This document shows, in pieces, positions 1-6,063 of a stretch of 10,064 nucleotides of DNA. The position numbers and the translations under genes were made by a program. Each line of letters starts with the position of its first letter. Position 1 is the stretch's first letter. Under the pieces are notes generated by a model. It was not told the DNA's origin. It searched no databases and saw only the letters and a program-made list of their open reading frames with translations. This DNA is from Bauldia sp. GTDB taxonomy: Bacteria; Pseudomonadota; Alphaproteobacteria; Rhizobiales; Kaistiaceae. The stretch covers positions 1-10,064 of the forward strand of contig JAGRKY010000559.1 of NCBI GenBank assembly GCA_020442095.1, given 5' to 3'.

Positions 1-162
1 GAGGCGAACGACGCGGTGACGCAGAACTTCGAGGCCTGGGCCGATGCGGTCCAAGGCAAGGCAGCTTACCGCTTTACACCGCAAGAGCTTGTCGAGAACA
101 TCAAGATCTTCGAAGCGATCACCAAATCCGCAGCGAGTGACGGGGCAAGGCAGTCGCTTTGA
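1..162 (+). CDS. C-terminal end of a probable Gfo/Idh/MocA-family oxidoreductase (5' partial)
   Basis: Only the last 53 codons and the TGA stop are present; the gene begins before the window. The fragment contains a stretch reading NFEAWADAVQG, then TPQELVENIKIFEAITKSA and a short charged tail. Many NAD(P)-dependent Gfo/Idh/MocA sugar and inositol dehydrogenases end this way: a helix with an 'F.daI.g' pattern, a spacer containing P, then a helix of the 'ele.l.il.Ai..Sa' type. That family assignment is from memory of the pattern, and the Rossmann domain and catalytic residues lie outside the window. The gene is separated from the next one by about 300 bp containing apparent regulatory sites, so it probably ends the preceding transcription unit. 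A cytoplasmic polyol or sugar dehydrogenase beside sugar importers would make metabolic sense, but its substrate cannot be read from this piece. Confidence 0.6.
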   Translation, partial: EANDAVTQNFEAWADAVQGKAAYRFTPQELVENIKIFEAITKSAASDGARQSL

Positions 163-194
163 GTGCCGAAGCCTGCTCTGCGGAATGTGTGGGT

Positions 195-204
195 AAAACG
201 TTTT
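195..204. promoter_or_regulatory. LacI-type palindrome AAAACGTTTT
   Basis: This is a perfect 10-bp palindrome centred on CG, in the context GGGTAAAACGTTTTTGTG. Many LacI/GalR-family regulators bind palindromes with a central CG flanked by A-rich and T-rich arms. It lies about 100 bp upstream of the second palindrome (291-306), so it could be an auxiliary operator or belong to another regulator. The shorter form GGGAAAACGTTGTG occurs at 4808-4821, upstream of the second importer. Regulator identity is inferred. Confidence 0.4.
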
Positions 205-239
205 TGTGCGGCTTTATGGAGCGGTCCAGGTTCGCGGCC

Positions 240-261
240 CTCTATCCCTGAACGGATAGGG
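240..261. repeat. Inverted repeat just upstream of the candidate -35 box
   Basis: CTATCC (242-247) and GGATAG (254-259) are perfect complements around a 6-nt spacer. The stem extends by one G-T pair and one C-G pair to 240 and 261. No T-run follows, so it does not look like an intrinsic terminator for the upstream gene. Its place directly before TTGACT would suit a DNA-binding site for an activator, but that is inference. Confidence 0.35.
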
Positions 262-263
262 AA

Positions 264-292
264 TTGACTTGCCTTCACAGAATGGATGGCTT
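264..292 (+). promoter_or_regulatory. Possible promoter of the CUT1 operon (TTGACT -35)
   Basis: TTGACT at 264-269 matches the well-conserved TTGAC part of alphaproteobacterial housekeeping promoters. A 17-bp spacer leads to TGGCTT (287-292), a poor -10 box. The AT-rich stretch that follows is occupied by the 291-306 palindrome. A repressor bound there would cover the -10 and start-site region, the usual position for a LacI-type operator. The -35 box is reasonable; the exact -10 is uncertain. Confidence 0.35.
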
Positions 293-306
293 TAAATCGA
301 TTTCAA
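291..306. promoter_or_regulatory. Probable LacI-family operator TTTAAATCGATTTCAA
   Basis: This 16-bp near-perfect palindrome is centred on CG at 298-299. The left arm TTTAAAT and the reverse complement of the right arm, TTGAAAT, agree at 6 of 7 positions. CG-centred palindromes of this shape are typical of LacI/GalR-family operators. It lies just downstream of the TTGACT box and upstream of the binding-protein gene. A one-base-shorter version, TTAAATCGTTTCAA, occurs upstream of the second importer at 4875-4888. No regulator gene is in the window. Confidence 0.5.
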
Positions 307-466
307 CTCGTCGGTCCGTTCGTGCGGAGGCAGGGCGCACGGCCGCGAAGTTCATGGCCGGTGACGGTGAGAGAGGAGCCACCGATCACTGCGGCTGCAC
401 GGCCGGCAAGGCAACGCCCGGGCCGCGGGCACCGAGAGGAAGATGGTTATCCTGGGAGGAACCTCG

Positions 467-1741
467 ATGAACAAGATTCGAAAGATGACGATTGCCGGCG
501 CGACGTTCGCGTCGATTTGCGCGCTCTCGATCGGCGCTGCGAATGCGCAGGGCACGACGCTGGAGCTGATGCATTTCTGGACCTCCGGCGGCGAGGCAAA
601 CGCCATGCAGGTCATCAAGGACGAAGCCGAAAAGGCGGGCATTGTCTGGGAGGACGCGGCGGTCGCCGGCGGCGCCGGCATGAACGCCTACCAGGTGCTG
701 CAGGCGCGGATCGCGGCTGGCAATCCGCCGGCTGCGATGCAGATGCATAGTGCGCAAATCCGCCAGTTCGCCGAGGAGGGTCTGCTGACCGACCTCGACG
801 ATGTTGCCAAGGCGCAGGGGTGGGATGCGGAGGGTGTGCTCGATCCGCAGCTCAAGGCCTACGCCTATACCGGCGGGCACTGGGTCGGCGCACCGTTCAA
901 TACCCATCGCCATAACTGGATCTGGATCAACAAGGAGCTCCTCGACAAGTACGGCGGCGAGCCCCCGAAGACATGGGATGATTTTTTCGCCATGGCCGAC
1001 AAGATGAAGGCCGATGGCGTCATTCCGATCGCCCATGGCGGCCAGGCCTGGCAGGAGTTGTTCCTCTGGGAGGCGGTCGTTAATGGCATCGGTGGCCCGG
1101 CCTTCCACAAGGCGGCGATCGAGGAGCTCGACCCGGACGCGCTGTCCGGCGATACGATGAAGCAGGTGTTCGACACCTACCGGAAGGTGCTTTCCTACGT
1201 CGACGAAGGCTATCCGAACCGTGACTGGAACCTGTCGATCGCCATGGTGATGGACGGCAAGGCGGCGATGGCGCTCGCGGGCGACTGGGCGCTCGGCGAA
1301 TTCAACGTCGCCGGCAAGGAAGCGAATGTTGATTACGTCTGCGCCAATGGTCCCGGGACGGAAGGGCAATTCGTCTGGCTCGCCGACTATTGGGGTTTCT
1401 TCGACGGATTGGACGAGGCCGGGGTCGAGGCACAGAAGAAGCTTGCTGCGATCACCATGGACCCGGCAGTCCAGGAAGCCTTCAACATCCGCAAGGGATC
1501 CATACCGGCGCGGCTCGACGTCAAGCCGGATAACTTCGGCTTCTGCGGCCAGAAGGGCATCGCCGACCGGGCCGAGGCTGTGAAGGCCGGCACCATGGTC
1601 CCGTCGCTGTCGCAGAATTCAGCACAGACCACCGACGTCCGCGGTGTGTTTGAGGATGTCGTCAATGAATTCGCAAACACGCCGGACATGACCGCCGAGG
1701 ACGCGATCGCCAAGATCAACCAGGGCCTGTCGGAACTCTGA
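467..1741 (+). CDS. CUT1-type sugar ABC importer, periplasmic substrate-binding protein (glucose/mannose-like)
   Basis: This 424-residue protein captures a sugar in the periplasm and delivers it to the permeases encoded next. The start at 467 follows GGGAGGA (454-460) with ideal spacing. An in-frame ATG at 443 would put eight extra residues before the signal peptide. Residues 1-27 form a Sec signal peptide: a basic start, a hydrophobic core and an ANA-Q cleavage site. No lipobox cysteine is present. Landmarks of the UgpB/COG1653 fold include AGGAGMNAYQVLQAR (67-81), NTHRHNWIWIN (145-155), GDWA (272-275) and FNIRKGSIPARLD (339-351). This pattern resembles the glucose-binding branch (Thermus glucose-binding protein, Pseudomonas GtsA) as I remember it, so glucose, mannose or a related hexose is the best guess. 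A hairpin with a T-run follows the stop and probably raises its level relative to the membrane subunits. Confidence 0.9.
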   Translation: MNKIRKMTIAGATFASICALSIGAANAQGTTLELMHFWTSGGEANAMQVIKDEAEKAGIVWEDAAVAGGAGMNAYQVLQARIAAGNPPAAMQMHSAQIRQFAEEGLLTDLDDVAKAQGWDAEGVLDPQLKAYAYTGGHWVGAPFNTHRHNWIWINKELLDKYGGEPPKTWDDFFAMADKMKADGVIPIAHGGQAWQELFLWEAVVNGIGGPAFHKAAIEELDPDALSGDTMKQVFDTYRKVLSYVDEGYPNRDWNLSIAMVMDGKAAMALAGDWALGEFNVAGKEANVDYVCANGPGTEGQFVWLADYWGFFDGLDEAGVEAQKKLAAITMDPAVQEAFNIRKGSIPARLDVKPDNFGFCGQKGIADRAEAVKAGTMVPSLSQNSAQTTDVRGVFEDVVNEFANTPDMTAEDAIAKINQGLSEL

Positions 1742-1759
1742 GCGTCCTGTTCTACAATG

Positions 1760-1793
1760 CGGGCGGCCGGAGTCTGTCTCCGCCGCCCGTTTT
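1760..1793 (+). terminator. Strong GC hairpin with T-run between binding-protein and permease genes
   Basis: The arms 1760-1772 and 1778-1789 form a 12-bp GC-rich stem with one bulged C (1768) and the 5-nt loop TCTGT. TTTT (1790-1793) follows at once. The shape is that of an intrinsic terminator. Because it lies inside an importer operon, partial termination or protection of the upstream mRNA end is more likely than a full stop. Such hairpins after binding-protein genes, as in the mal operon, are known to raise binding protein above membrane subunits. Confidence 0.75.
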
Positions 1794-1814
1794 GACGCTG
1801 CCGGGCCGCGATGC

Positions 1815-1835
1815 AGGAGGCTCGACGGCATGTGA
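1815..1835 (+). promoter_or_regulatory. Strong Shine-Dalgarno with a start-stop ATG-TGA ahead of the permease
   Basis: AGGAGG (1815-1820) is followed after 9 nt by ATG (1830-1832) and immediately by TGA (1833-1835). This ATG is in the same frame as the permease start at 1854, which itself has only a weak ribosome-binding site. The site may be a start-stop element that loads ribosomes for the downstream ATG. It may also be the original gene start, disrupted at codon 2 by mutation or sequencing error. A GTG at 1832 would open only a 17-codon frame. Confidence 0.4.
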
Positions 1836-1853
1836 CGCGGAAAATCCGGTTCG

Positions 1854-2789
1854 ATGACGTCAGCCGATCCATCCAGACACCATGATCCGGACCACCGACG
1901 GTCGGTTGTCGGCCGCTGGCTCACCGCGCGGGTCAACATCTTCGTCGTCCTTCCGACGGTTCTGATCGTCATCTACTTCGTCTACGGATTCGTCTCCTGG
2001 ACAGGCGCTCTGTCGTTCACGGATTCCAAGACGATCCCGCGCTTCGAGTTCATCGGATTCACCCAGTATGTGTCGCTGTGGTCGAACAGCCGCTGGCACG
2101 CAAGCGTCACCAACCTTGTCGTCTTCACCATCGGCTTCGTCGGCATCTCGACGGCCGTCGGTCTGCTGCTGGCCATCCTGCTCGACCAGAAGATCAAGGC
2201 CGAGGGTCTGTTCCGCACCATCTACCTCTACCCGCTGGCCATCTCGTTCATCGTCACCGGCACGGCCTGGAAGTGGGCCCTCAATCCCGGCCTCGGCCTC
2301 GAGAAGCTGATGCATGACTGGGGCTTCACCAGCTTTCAGTTCGACTGGATCGCCAATCCCGACCGGGCGATCTACACGCTGATCATTGCCGCCGTCTGGC
2401 AAGGATCCGGCTTCGCCATGGCGGTCTTTCTCGCGACTATTCGCGGCGTCGATCCGGAGATCGTCAAGGCCGCGAAGATCGACGGGGCAGGGATGGTGCG
2501 CACCTACTGGAGCGTCGTGATGCCGCTGCTGCGGCCGGCGTTCCTTACCGTCTTCATCATCATGGTGGCGCTCGCTATCCGCACCTTCGACCTGATGGTG
2601 GCGATGACCGGCGGCGGCCCCGGCTTTGCGACCGACCTGCCGACCAACTTCATGTACCAGTTCGCCTTCGGGCGGCAGCGGCTCGGCCTCGCGGCGGCGA
2701 GCGCGATCATGATCTTCGTTTCCGTGCTCGCCCTGATGATCCCCTTCATCTACGGCGAATTGCGGCGGGAGGCGCGCCGTGAGCGTTGA
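1854..2789 (+). CDS. CUT1 sugar ABC importer, permease subunit 1 (MalF/UgpA-like)
   Basis: This 311-residue inner-membrane protein forms one half of the translocation pore. Six hydrophobic segments lie near residues 28-49, 86-112, 119-140, 174-195, 226-248 and 281-300. The EAA loop that docks on the ATPase reads EIVKAAKIDGAGMVRTYW and onward to the MP pair (202-224), with the conserved G at 211, as expected for the binding-protein-dependent permease family. The hydrophilic N-terminus (residues 1-26) is rich in His, Asp and Arg. ATG at 1854 is the first in-frame start after the TGA at 1833 and has a weak ribosome-binding site, so the start is less certain than the gene. The 3' end overlaps the second permease by 11 bp, which implies translational coupling. 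Confidence 0.88.
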   Translation: MTSADPSRHHDPDHRRSVVGRWLTARVNIFVVLPTVLIVIYFVYGFVSWTGALSFTDSKTIPRFEFIGFTQYVSLWSNSRWHASVTNLVVFTIGFVGISTAVGLLLAILLDQKIKAEGLFRTIYLYPLAISFIVTGTAWKWALNPGLGLEKLMHDWGFTSFQFDWIANPDRAIYTLIIAAVWQGSGFAMAVFLATIRGVDPEIVKAAKIDGAGMVRTYWSVVMPLLRPAFLTVFIIMVALAIRTFDLMVAMTGGGPGFATDLPTNFMYQFAFGRQRLGLAAASAIMIFVSVLALMIPFIYGELRREARRER

Positions 2790-3684
2790 GGCGGCGACAG
2801 TCGATCATGCGGCGATCGTCCGCTCGGCGCGGCGGAGCCGGATCATCGAGCGCGTCGTCGTCTACGGCGGGCTGGGCTTCTTCGCCCTGGTCTATCTCTT
2901 CCCGCTGGCGGTGATGCTGCTTACCTCGATCAAGCCGCTTTCCGAGATCCACGCCGGCAATATCCTGGCGCTGCCGGCCGAACCGACCCTCGAACCGTGG
3001 CGGGCTGCCTGGTCGGAAGCGTGCGTCGGCGTCGAATGCGTCGGCCTCAAGGGCTTCTATCTCAACACCTTCATCATCGTCATTCCCGCGACGGTGATCG
3101 GCACGCTGATCGGCGCGCTCAACGGCTTCGCGCTGACCAAGTTCCGTTTCCCGTACCACCGGCTGGTCTTCGGACTGATCCTCTTCGGCACGTTCACGCC
3201 GTACCAGTCGGTACTCATCCCGATGGCGCGAACCCTCGGCAGCCTCGGCCTGTCGGGCAATCTGGCAGGGCTGATCTTCGTCCACACCATCTATGGCTTG
3301 CCGTTCACCACGGTCTTCGCCCGTGGCTTCTACTACACGGTGCCGCAGGAGCTGGTGAAAGCCGCGCAGGTCGACGGCGCAGGATTCTTCCGCACCTTCT
3401 GGAGCGTCATGCTGCCGATCTCGACGCCGATCCTGATCGTCTCGGTAATCTGGATGTTCACCAACATATGGAACGATTTCCTGTTCGGCTCGGCCTATGC
3501 GTTCGGGTCGAACGCGCCGATCATGGTCGCGCTCAATAACATCGTGAACACGAGCACCGGGGAGAAGCCGTACAATGTCCATATGGCGGCCGCGATGCTG
3601 GCGGCCATTCCCACGCTCATCCTCTATGTCGTGGCCGGCAAGTATTTCATCCGCGGCCTGATGTCCGGATCGGTAAAGGGGTAG
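2779..3684 (+). CDS. CUT1 sugar ABC importer, permease subunit 2 (MalG/UgpE-like)
   Basis: This 301-residue protein is the second half of the membrane channel. I use the GTG at 2779, which lies 6 nt after GGGAGG (2767-2772) inside the end of the previous gene; the next in-frame ATG would remove the first transmembrane segment. Hydrophobic segments lie near 27-50, 97-119, 130-150, 162-183, 215-236 and 272-291. The EAA loop begins ELVKAAQVDGAGFFRTFW (191-208) and ends with the LP pair at 212-213. A periplasmic stretch with two cysteines, ACVGVECVGLKGF (81-93), recalls the C-x(n)-C-x-G segment of glucose-type permeases such as GtsC, as I remember them. It fits the identity of the binding protein. 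It pairs with permease 1 and the ATPase seven bases downstream. Confidence 0.9.
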   Translation: MSVEAATVDHAAIVRSARRSRIIERVVVYGGLGFFALVYLFPLAVMLLTSIKPLSEIHAGNILALPAEPTLEPWRAAWSEACVGVECVGLKGFYLNTFIIVIPATVIGTLIGALNGFALTKFRFPYHRLVFGLILFGTFTPYQSVLIPMARTLGSLGLSGNLAGLIFVHTIYGLPFTTVFARGFYYTVPQELVKAAQVDGAGFFRTFWSVMLPISTPILIVSVIWMFTNIWNDFLFGSAYAFGSNAPIMVALNNIVNTSTGEKPYNVHMAAAMLAAIPTLILYVVAGKYFIRGLMSGSVKG

Positions 3685-3691
3685 GGGCGCG

Positions 3692-4792
3692 ATGGCATCG
3701 CTCGAGGTGAGAGAGGTCTCCAAGGCATTCGGATCGCTGACCGTTCTGGACGCCGTAAGCCTCGAGGCGGCCGATGGCGAGTTCCTCGTCCTTCTCGGGC
3801 CGTCAGGATGCGGAAAGTCGACCCTCCTCAACATGATCGCGGGACTCGAGCCGGTGACTGCCGGCGACATCCTGATCGAGGGGCGGGTCGTTAACGACTA
3901 CGCGCCGAAGGACCGGGACATCGCCATGGTGTTCCAGTCCTACGCGCTCTACCCGTCGATGAACGTCCATCAGAACATGAGCTTCGGCATGAAGGTGCGT
4001 GGCGTGCCGAAGGCCGAGCGCGATGCCGAAGTGAAGCGCGTGGCGTCTCTGCTCCAGCTCGATTCGCTGCTGGACCGCCGTCCGCACCAGCTCTCGGGCG
4101 GTCAACGTCAGCGGGTCGCCATGGGCCGCGCACTTGTCCGCGACCCGAAGGTCTTCCTCTTCGACGAACCGCTCTCCAATCTCGATGCCAAGCTCCGCGT
4201 CGAGATGCGGACCGAGCTCAAGAAGCTGCACCAGAGCCTCGGCGTCACCGTCGTCTACGTGACCCACGACCAGATCGAGGCGATGACGCTTGCCACCAAG
4301 GTAGTGGTGATGAAAGGGGGCGCGGTCCAGCAGATGGCGGCTCCGCAGGAGATCTACGACCGGCCGGCAAACTTGTTCGTCGCTGGCTTCATCGGCTCGC
4401 CGCCGATGAATCTCATACCCGGCACGCTGGAGGAGGAGGGGGGCAATGCCGTCGTCAGGATCGCGCGCCAGGAGGGCGACATCCGGCTTGCCATCGGCGG
4501 GTTCGACGGCGCGATGGCGGCTTACAAGGGGAAGAAGATCCTGCTCGGCATCCGCCCCGAGGCGATCACCCCGGATGCAGGCGGCGCGGCGCCGGGCACC
4601 GGCTTCGAGGCGCTGATCGACGTCATCGAGCCGACGGGCGCGGACAACCTTGCCTTCATGACGCTCGCCGGCGCCGAGGTGATTGCCCGGCTTCCGCCGG
4701 GGACCAGCGTCGCCGGCCAGCGCTTCGGGCTCAAGATTGATCCGGCCCGCGCGATGCTCTTCGATCCGACTACCGAACAACTCATCGGGTGA
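3692..4792 (+). CDS. CUT1 sugar ABC importer ATPase (MalK/UgpC family)
   Basis: This 366-residue cytoplasmic protein works as a homodimer, hydrolysing ATP to drive sugar uptake. All ABC motifs are intact: Walker A GPSGCGKST (36-44), Q-loop MVFQSYALYPSMNV (79-92), signature LSGGQRQR (134-141), Walker B VFLFDEP (154-160), D-loop SNLDAKLR (162-169) and switch His192 in VTHDQIEAMTLA. Residues from about 235 to the end form the C-terminal TOBE/OB-type regulatory region of MalK-like proteins, with the usual GIRPEAI (286-292). The length is normal for the family. It starts 7 bp after permease 2, with AGGGG at 3683-3687 (overlapping the preceding TAG) and AAAGGGG at 3675-3681 as possible ribosome-binding sites. 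It is the last gene of the first operon; no clear terminator follows it. ATPases of this family sometimes serve several importers, but the neighbouring CUT2 system has its own. Confidence 0.95.
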   Translation: MASLEVREVSKAFGSLTVLDAVSLEAADGEFLVLLGPSGCGKSTLLNMIAGLEPVTAGDILIEGRVVNDYAPKDRDIAMVFQSYALYPSMNVHQNMSFGMKVRGVPKAERDAEVKRVASLLQLDSLLDRRPHQLSGGQRQRVAMGRALVRDPKVFLFDEPLSNLDAKLRVEMRTELKKLHQSLGVTVVYVTHDQIEAMTLATKVVVMKGGAVQQMAAPQEIYDRPANLFVAGFIGSPPMNLIPGTLEEEGGNAVVRIARQEGDIRLAIGGFDGAMAAYKGKKILLGIRPEAITPDAGGAAPGTGFEALIDVIEPTGADNLAFMTLAGAEVIARLPPGTSVAGQRFGLKIDPARAMLFDPTTEQLIG

Positions 4793-4850
4793 CGCTGCCG
4801 GGAAATCGGGAAAACGTTGTGAGCAGTGGGCAGATTGGACAAATTCGCCC

Positions 4851-4880
4851 TTGCCAACCAAGGTTGCAGAGCGCTTAAAT
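4851..4880 (+). promoter_or_regulatory. Possible promoter of the CUT2 operon
   Basis: TTGCCA (4851-4856) and TTAAAT (4875-4880), 18 bp apart, make a weak sigma-70-like pair. The -10 element overlaps the LacI-like site at 4875-4888, so repressor binding would block polymerase. The surrounding gap (4793-4936) is much more AT-rich than the coding sequence. Other pairings are possible, so this is tentative. Confidence 0.3.
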
Positions 4881-4903
4881 CGTTTCAAAACAATCGATTG
4901 AAA
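4875..4903. promoter_or_regulatory. Two adjacent LacI-like operator motifs upstream of the CUT2 operon
   Basis: TTAAATCGTTTCAA (4875-4888) matches the operator at 291-306 except for one missing base at the centre. Immediately downstream is the perfect palindrome CAATCGATTG (4891-4900), also centred on CG; the two centres are 14 bp apart. TTTCAA (4883-4888) and TTGAAA (4898-4903) also form an inverted pair. The layout suggests one or two LacI-family sites directly before the permease ribosome-binding site (AGGGGAGGAAGG, 4914-4925). Binding is inferred from shape only. Confidence 0.5.
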
Positions 4904-4936
4904 AATAGGCCATAAGGGGAGGAAGGCTGCGCTGTC

Positions 4937-5968
4937 ATGGCGCGGCCAATGACAATGTCGATCATCCGGTCCTTTCGCCCCCTCCATATGCAGTTCCTGT
5001 TCATATGGCCGGTGACCGCGCTGCTCTTCGCGATCAGCCCCCTGCTCGCGCCGGGGAGCATTTCGGGCAGCTCGATGCTGACCGTGTTCTCTTTCGCCTC
5101 GATCCTGGCGATCGCCGCCATCGGCCAGACGCTGGTGATCCAGCATGGCGGGCTCGACCTGACGGTGCCGGGAGTCATTTCGCTTGCCGCGGTCCTCGTC
5201 ACCAAATACCCGGCCGGCGACAACGCGCTGCTTCTGCCCTGGGCGCTCGCCGCTCTGGGGGCGGGAGTCGTGTCGGGCCTCGTCTGCGGCATCGCGGTGA
5301 CCCGCTTCCGCGTCACGCCCTTTGTGGCGACGCTTGCGGTCAACGCGCTCCTCTACGGGACCGTGCTTCATCTCACCAAGGGCACCTCGACCCACGAGGT
5401 CCCGTCGCTGCTCGGCGATTTCGCCGTCGGCCGCGTCGGCGGCATCCCCAATCTCGCCTTCGTCGCGGTGGCGGCGATCATCATCGTCGAAGTGATCATC
5501 CGCTACACCGCGATCGGGCGCCGCTTCGTGGCGATCGGCGCCAGCAACCGGGCGGCGCGGGCGGCCGGCATGCGGGTCGATAGCTACCGGGTCGCGACCT
5601 ACGTCGCCGCCGGCGCGTCCTACGCCTTCGCCGGCATCCTGCTCGCCGGGTATCTCGGCATCCCCAGCCTGCTCGTTGGCAACACCTACCTGTTGCCGAC
5701 AATCACCGTCGTCGTGCTCGGCGGCACCTCGCTGCTCGGCGGCGCGGGAAGCGTTGCCGCCACGGCGGTTGGCGCTGTGTTCCTGACCCAGCTCCAGCAG
5801 GTGACGATCGGCATGGGGGCGAGCACCTCCGCGCAATTCATCATTCAGGCCGTGATCATCGCGCTCGGGATGGGGCTTCGCCTCGTTCCTTGGTCGACCC
5901 TGTTCGGTCGCCGCGCCATGGCCCCGGCGACGCAGCTTTCATCCGGCACCCGGGAGGGCGCCAGCTGA
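4937..5968 (+). CDS. CUT2 (RbsC-like) ABC importer permease, stand-alone subunit
   Basis: This 343-residue inner-membrane protein belongs to the BPD_transp_2/RbsC permease family, which lacks the MalF-type EAA loop sequence. Conserved landmarks are GGLDLTVPG (71-79), the cytoplasmic coupling segment AIGASNRAARAAGMRVDSY (199-217) and VVLGGTSLLGGAGS (259-272). About eight to ten hydrophobic stretches run from residue 20 to 318. ATG 4937 is the first start after the purine-rich AGGGGAGGAAGG; further ATGs at 4949 and 4955 are possible, with longer spacing. It opens the second operon, before its binding protein, which is an unusual order. The fused protein downstream carries a second, different RbsC-type domain, so this subunit probably makes a heterodimeric channel with it. 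The substrate cannot be told from the sequence. Confidence 0.9.
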   Translation: MARPMTMSIIRSFRPLHMQFLFIWPVTALLFAISPLLAPGSISGSSMLTVFSFASILAIAAIGQTLVIQHGGLDLTVPGVISLAAVLVTKYPAGDNALLLPWALAALGAGVVSGLVCGIAVTRFRVTPFVATLAVNALLYGTVLHLTKGTSTHEVPSLLGDFAVGRVGGIPNLAFVAVAAIIIVEVIIRYTAIGRRFVAIGASNRAARAAGMRVDSYRVATYVAAGASYAFAGILLAGYLGIPSLLVGNTYLLPTITVVVLGGTSLLGGAGSVAATAVGAVFLTQLQQVTIGMGASTSAQFIIQAVIIALGMGLRLVPWSTLFGRRAMAPATQLSSGTREGAS

Positions 5969-5994
5969 CGCGGGTGTATCCGGATGGGCAAGGC

Positions 5995-6013
5995 GGCTGA
6001 GCCTCCGTCAGCC
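5995..6013 (+). repeat. Small hairpin between permease and binding-protein genes
   Basis: GGCTGA (5995-6000) pairs perfectly with TCAGCC (6008-6013) around a 7-nt loop. There is no T-run, so a terminator is unlikely. It may mark an mRNA-processing or stability point before the binding-protein gene, or may be chance. A 9-bp tandem duplication, AGGCCGCAA twice (6032-6049), lies just before the ribosome-binding site. Confidence 0.25.
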
Positions 6014-6063
6014 ATTCAGGCTCGAAATTCCAGGCCGCAAAGGCCGCAACCAGGGAGTGGAAC

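Larger units (their letters stand above)
163..466 (+). other. Intergenic control region and leader of the CUT1 operon
   Basis: This gap of about 300 bp holds no convincing gene. Its first half is relatively AT-rich and contains the AAAACGTTTT palindrome, an inverted repeat at 240-261, a TTGACT box and the TTTAAATCGATTTCAA palindrome. The second half (about 307-466) is GC-rich and probably a transcribed leader. It contains a near-repeat of 14 bases (337-350 and 397-410, two mismatches) and a small GC hairpin (416-420 with 426-430). Short open frames here lack supporting features. Confidence 0.6.

Noticed and set aside
337..410. Two near-identical 14-base stretches 60 bp apart (337-350 and 397-410)
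   Set aside because: They are short, GC-rich and carry two mismatches; they are likely chance in such sequence and not part of an array.
443..466. Earlier in-frame start for the CUT1 binding protein
   Set aside because: It would add MVILGGTS before a normal signal peptide and lacks as good a ribosome-binding site as the ATG at 467.
264..470. Possible small gene of 68 codons upstream of the binding protein
   Set aside because: No ribosome-binding site is convincing, it overlaps the operator and the next gene's start, and its composition is that of a random GC-rich frame.
386..1369. Minus-strand open frame of about 327 codons opposite the CUT1 binding protein
   Set aside because: The plus-strand gene has a signal peptide, ribosome-binding site and family motifs. 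The antisense translation shows no recognisable domain.
4986..5008. Two CATATG copies forming an inverted repeat
   Set aside because: They lie inside the permease coding sequence; CATATG is self-complementary, so any two copies look like an inverted repeat.
3803..5836. A very long open frame on the minus strand (about 677 codons) opposite the CUT1 ATPase and CUT2 permease
   Set aside because: It is an artefact of GC-rich codon use. Its translation is low-complexity, rich in Arg, Asp, Glu, Gly and His, and it crosses two well-supported genes and an operator-containing gap.
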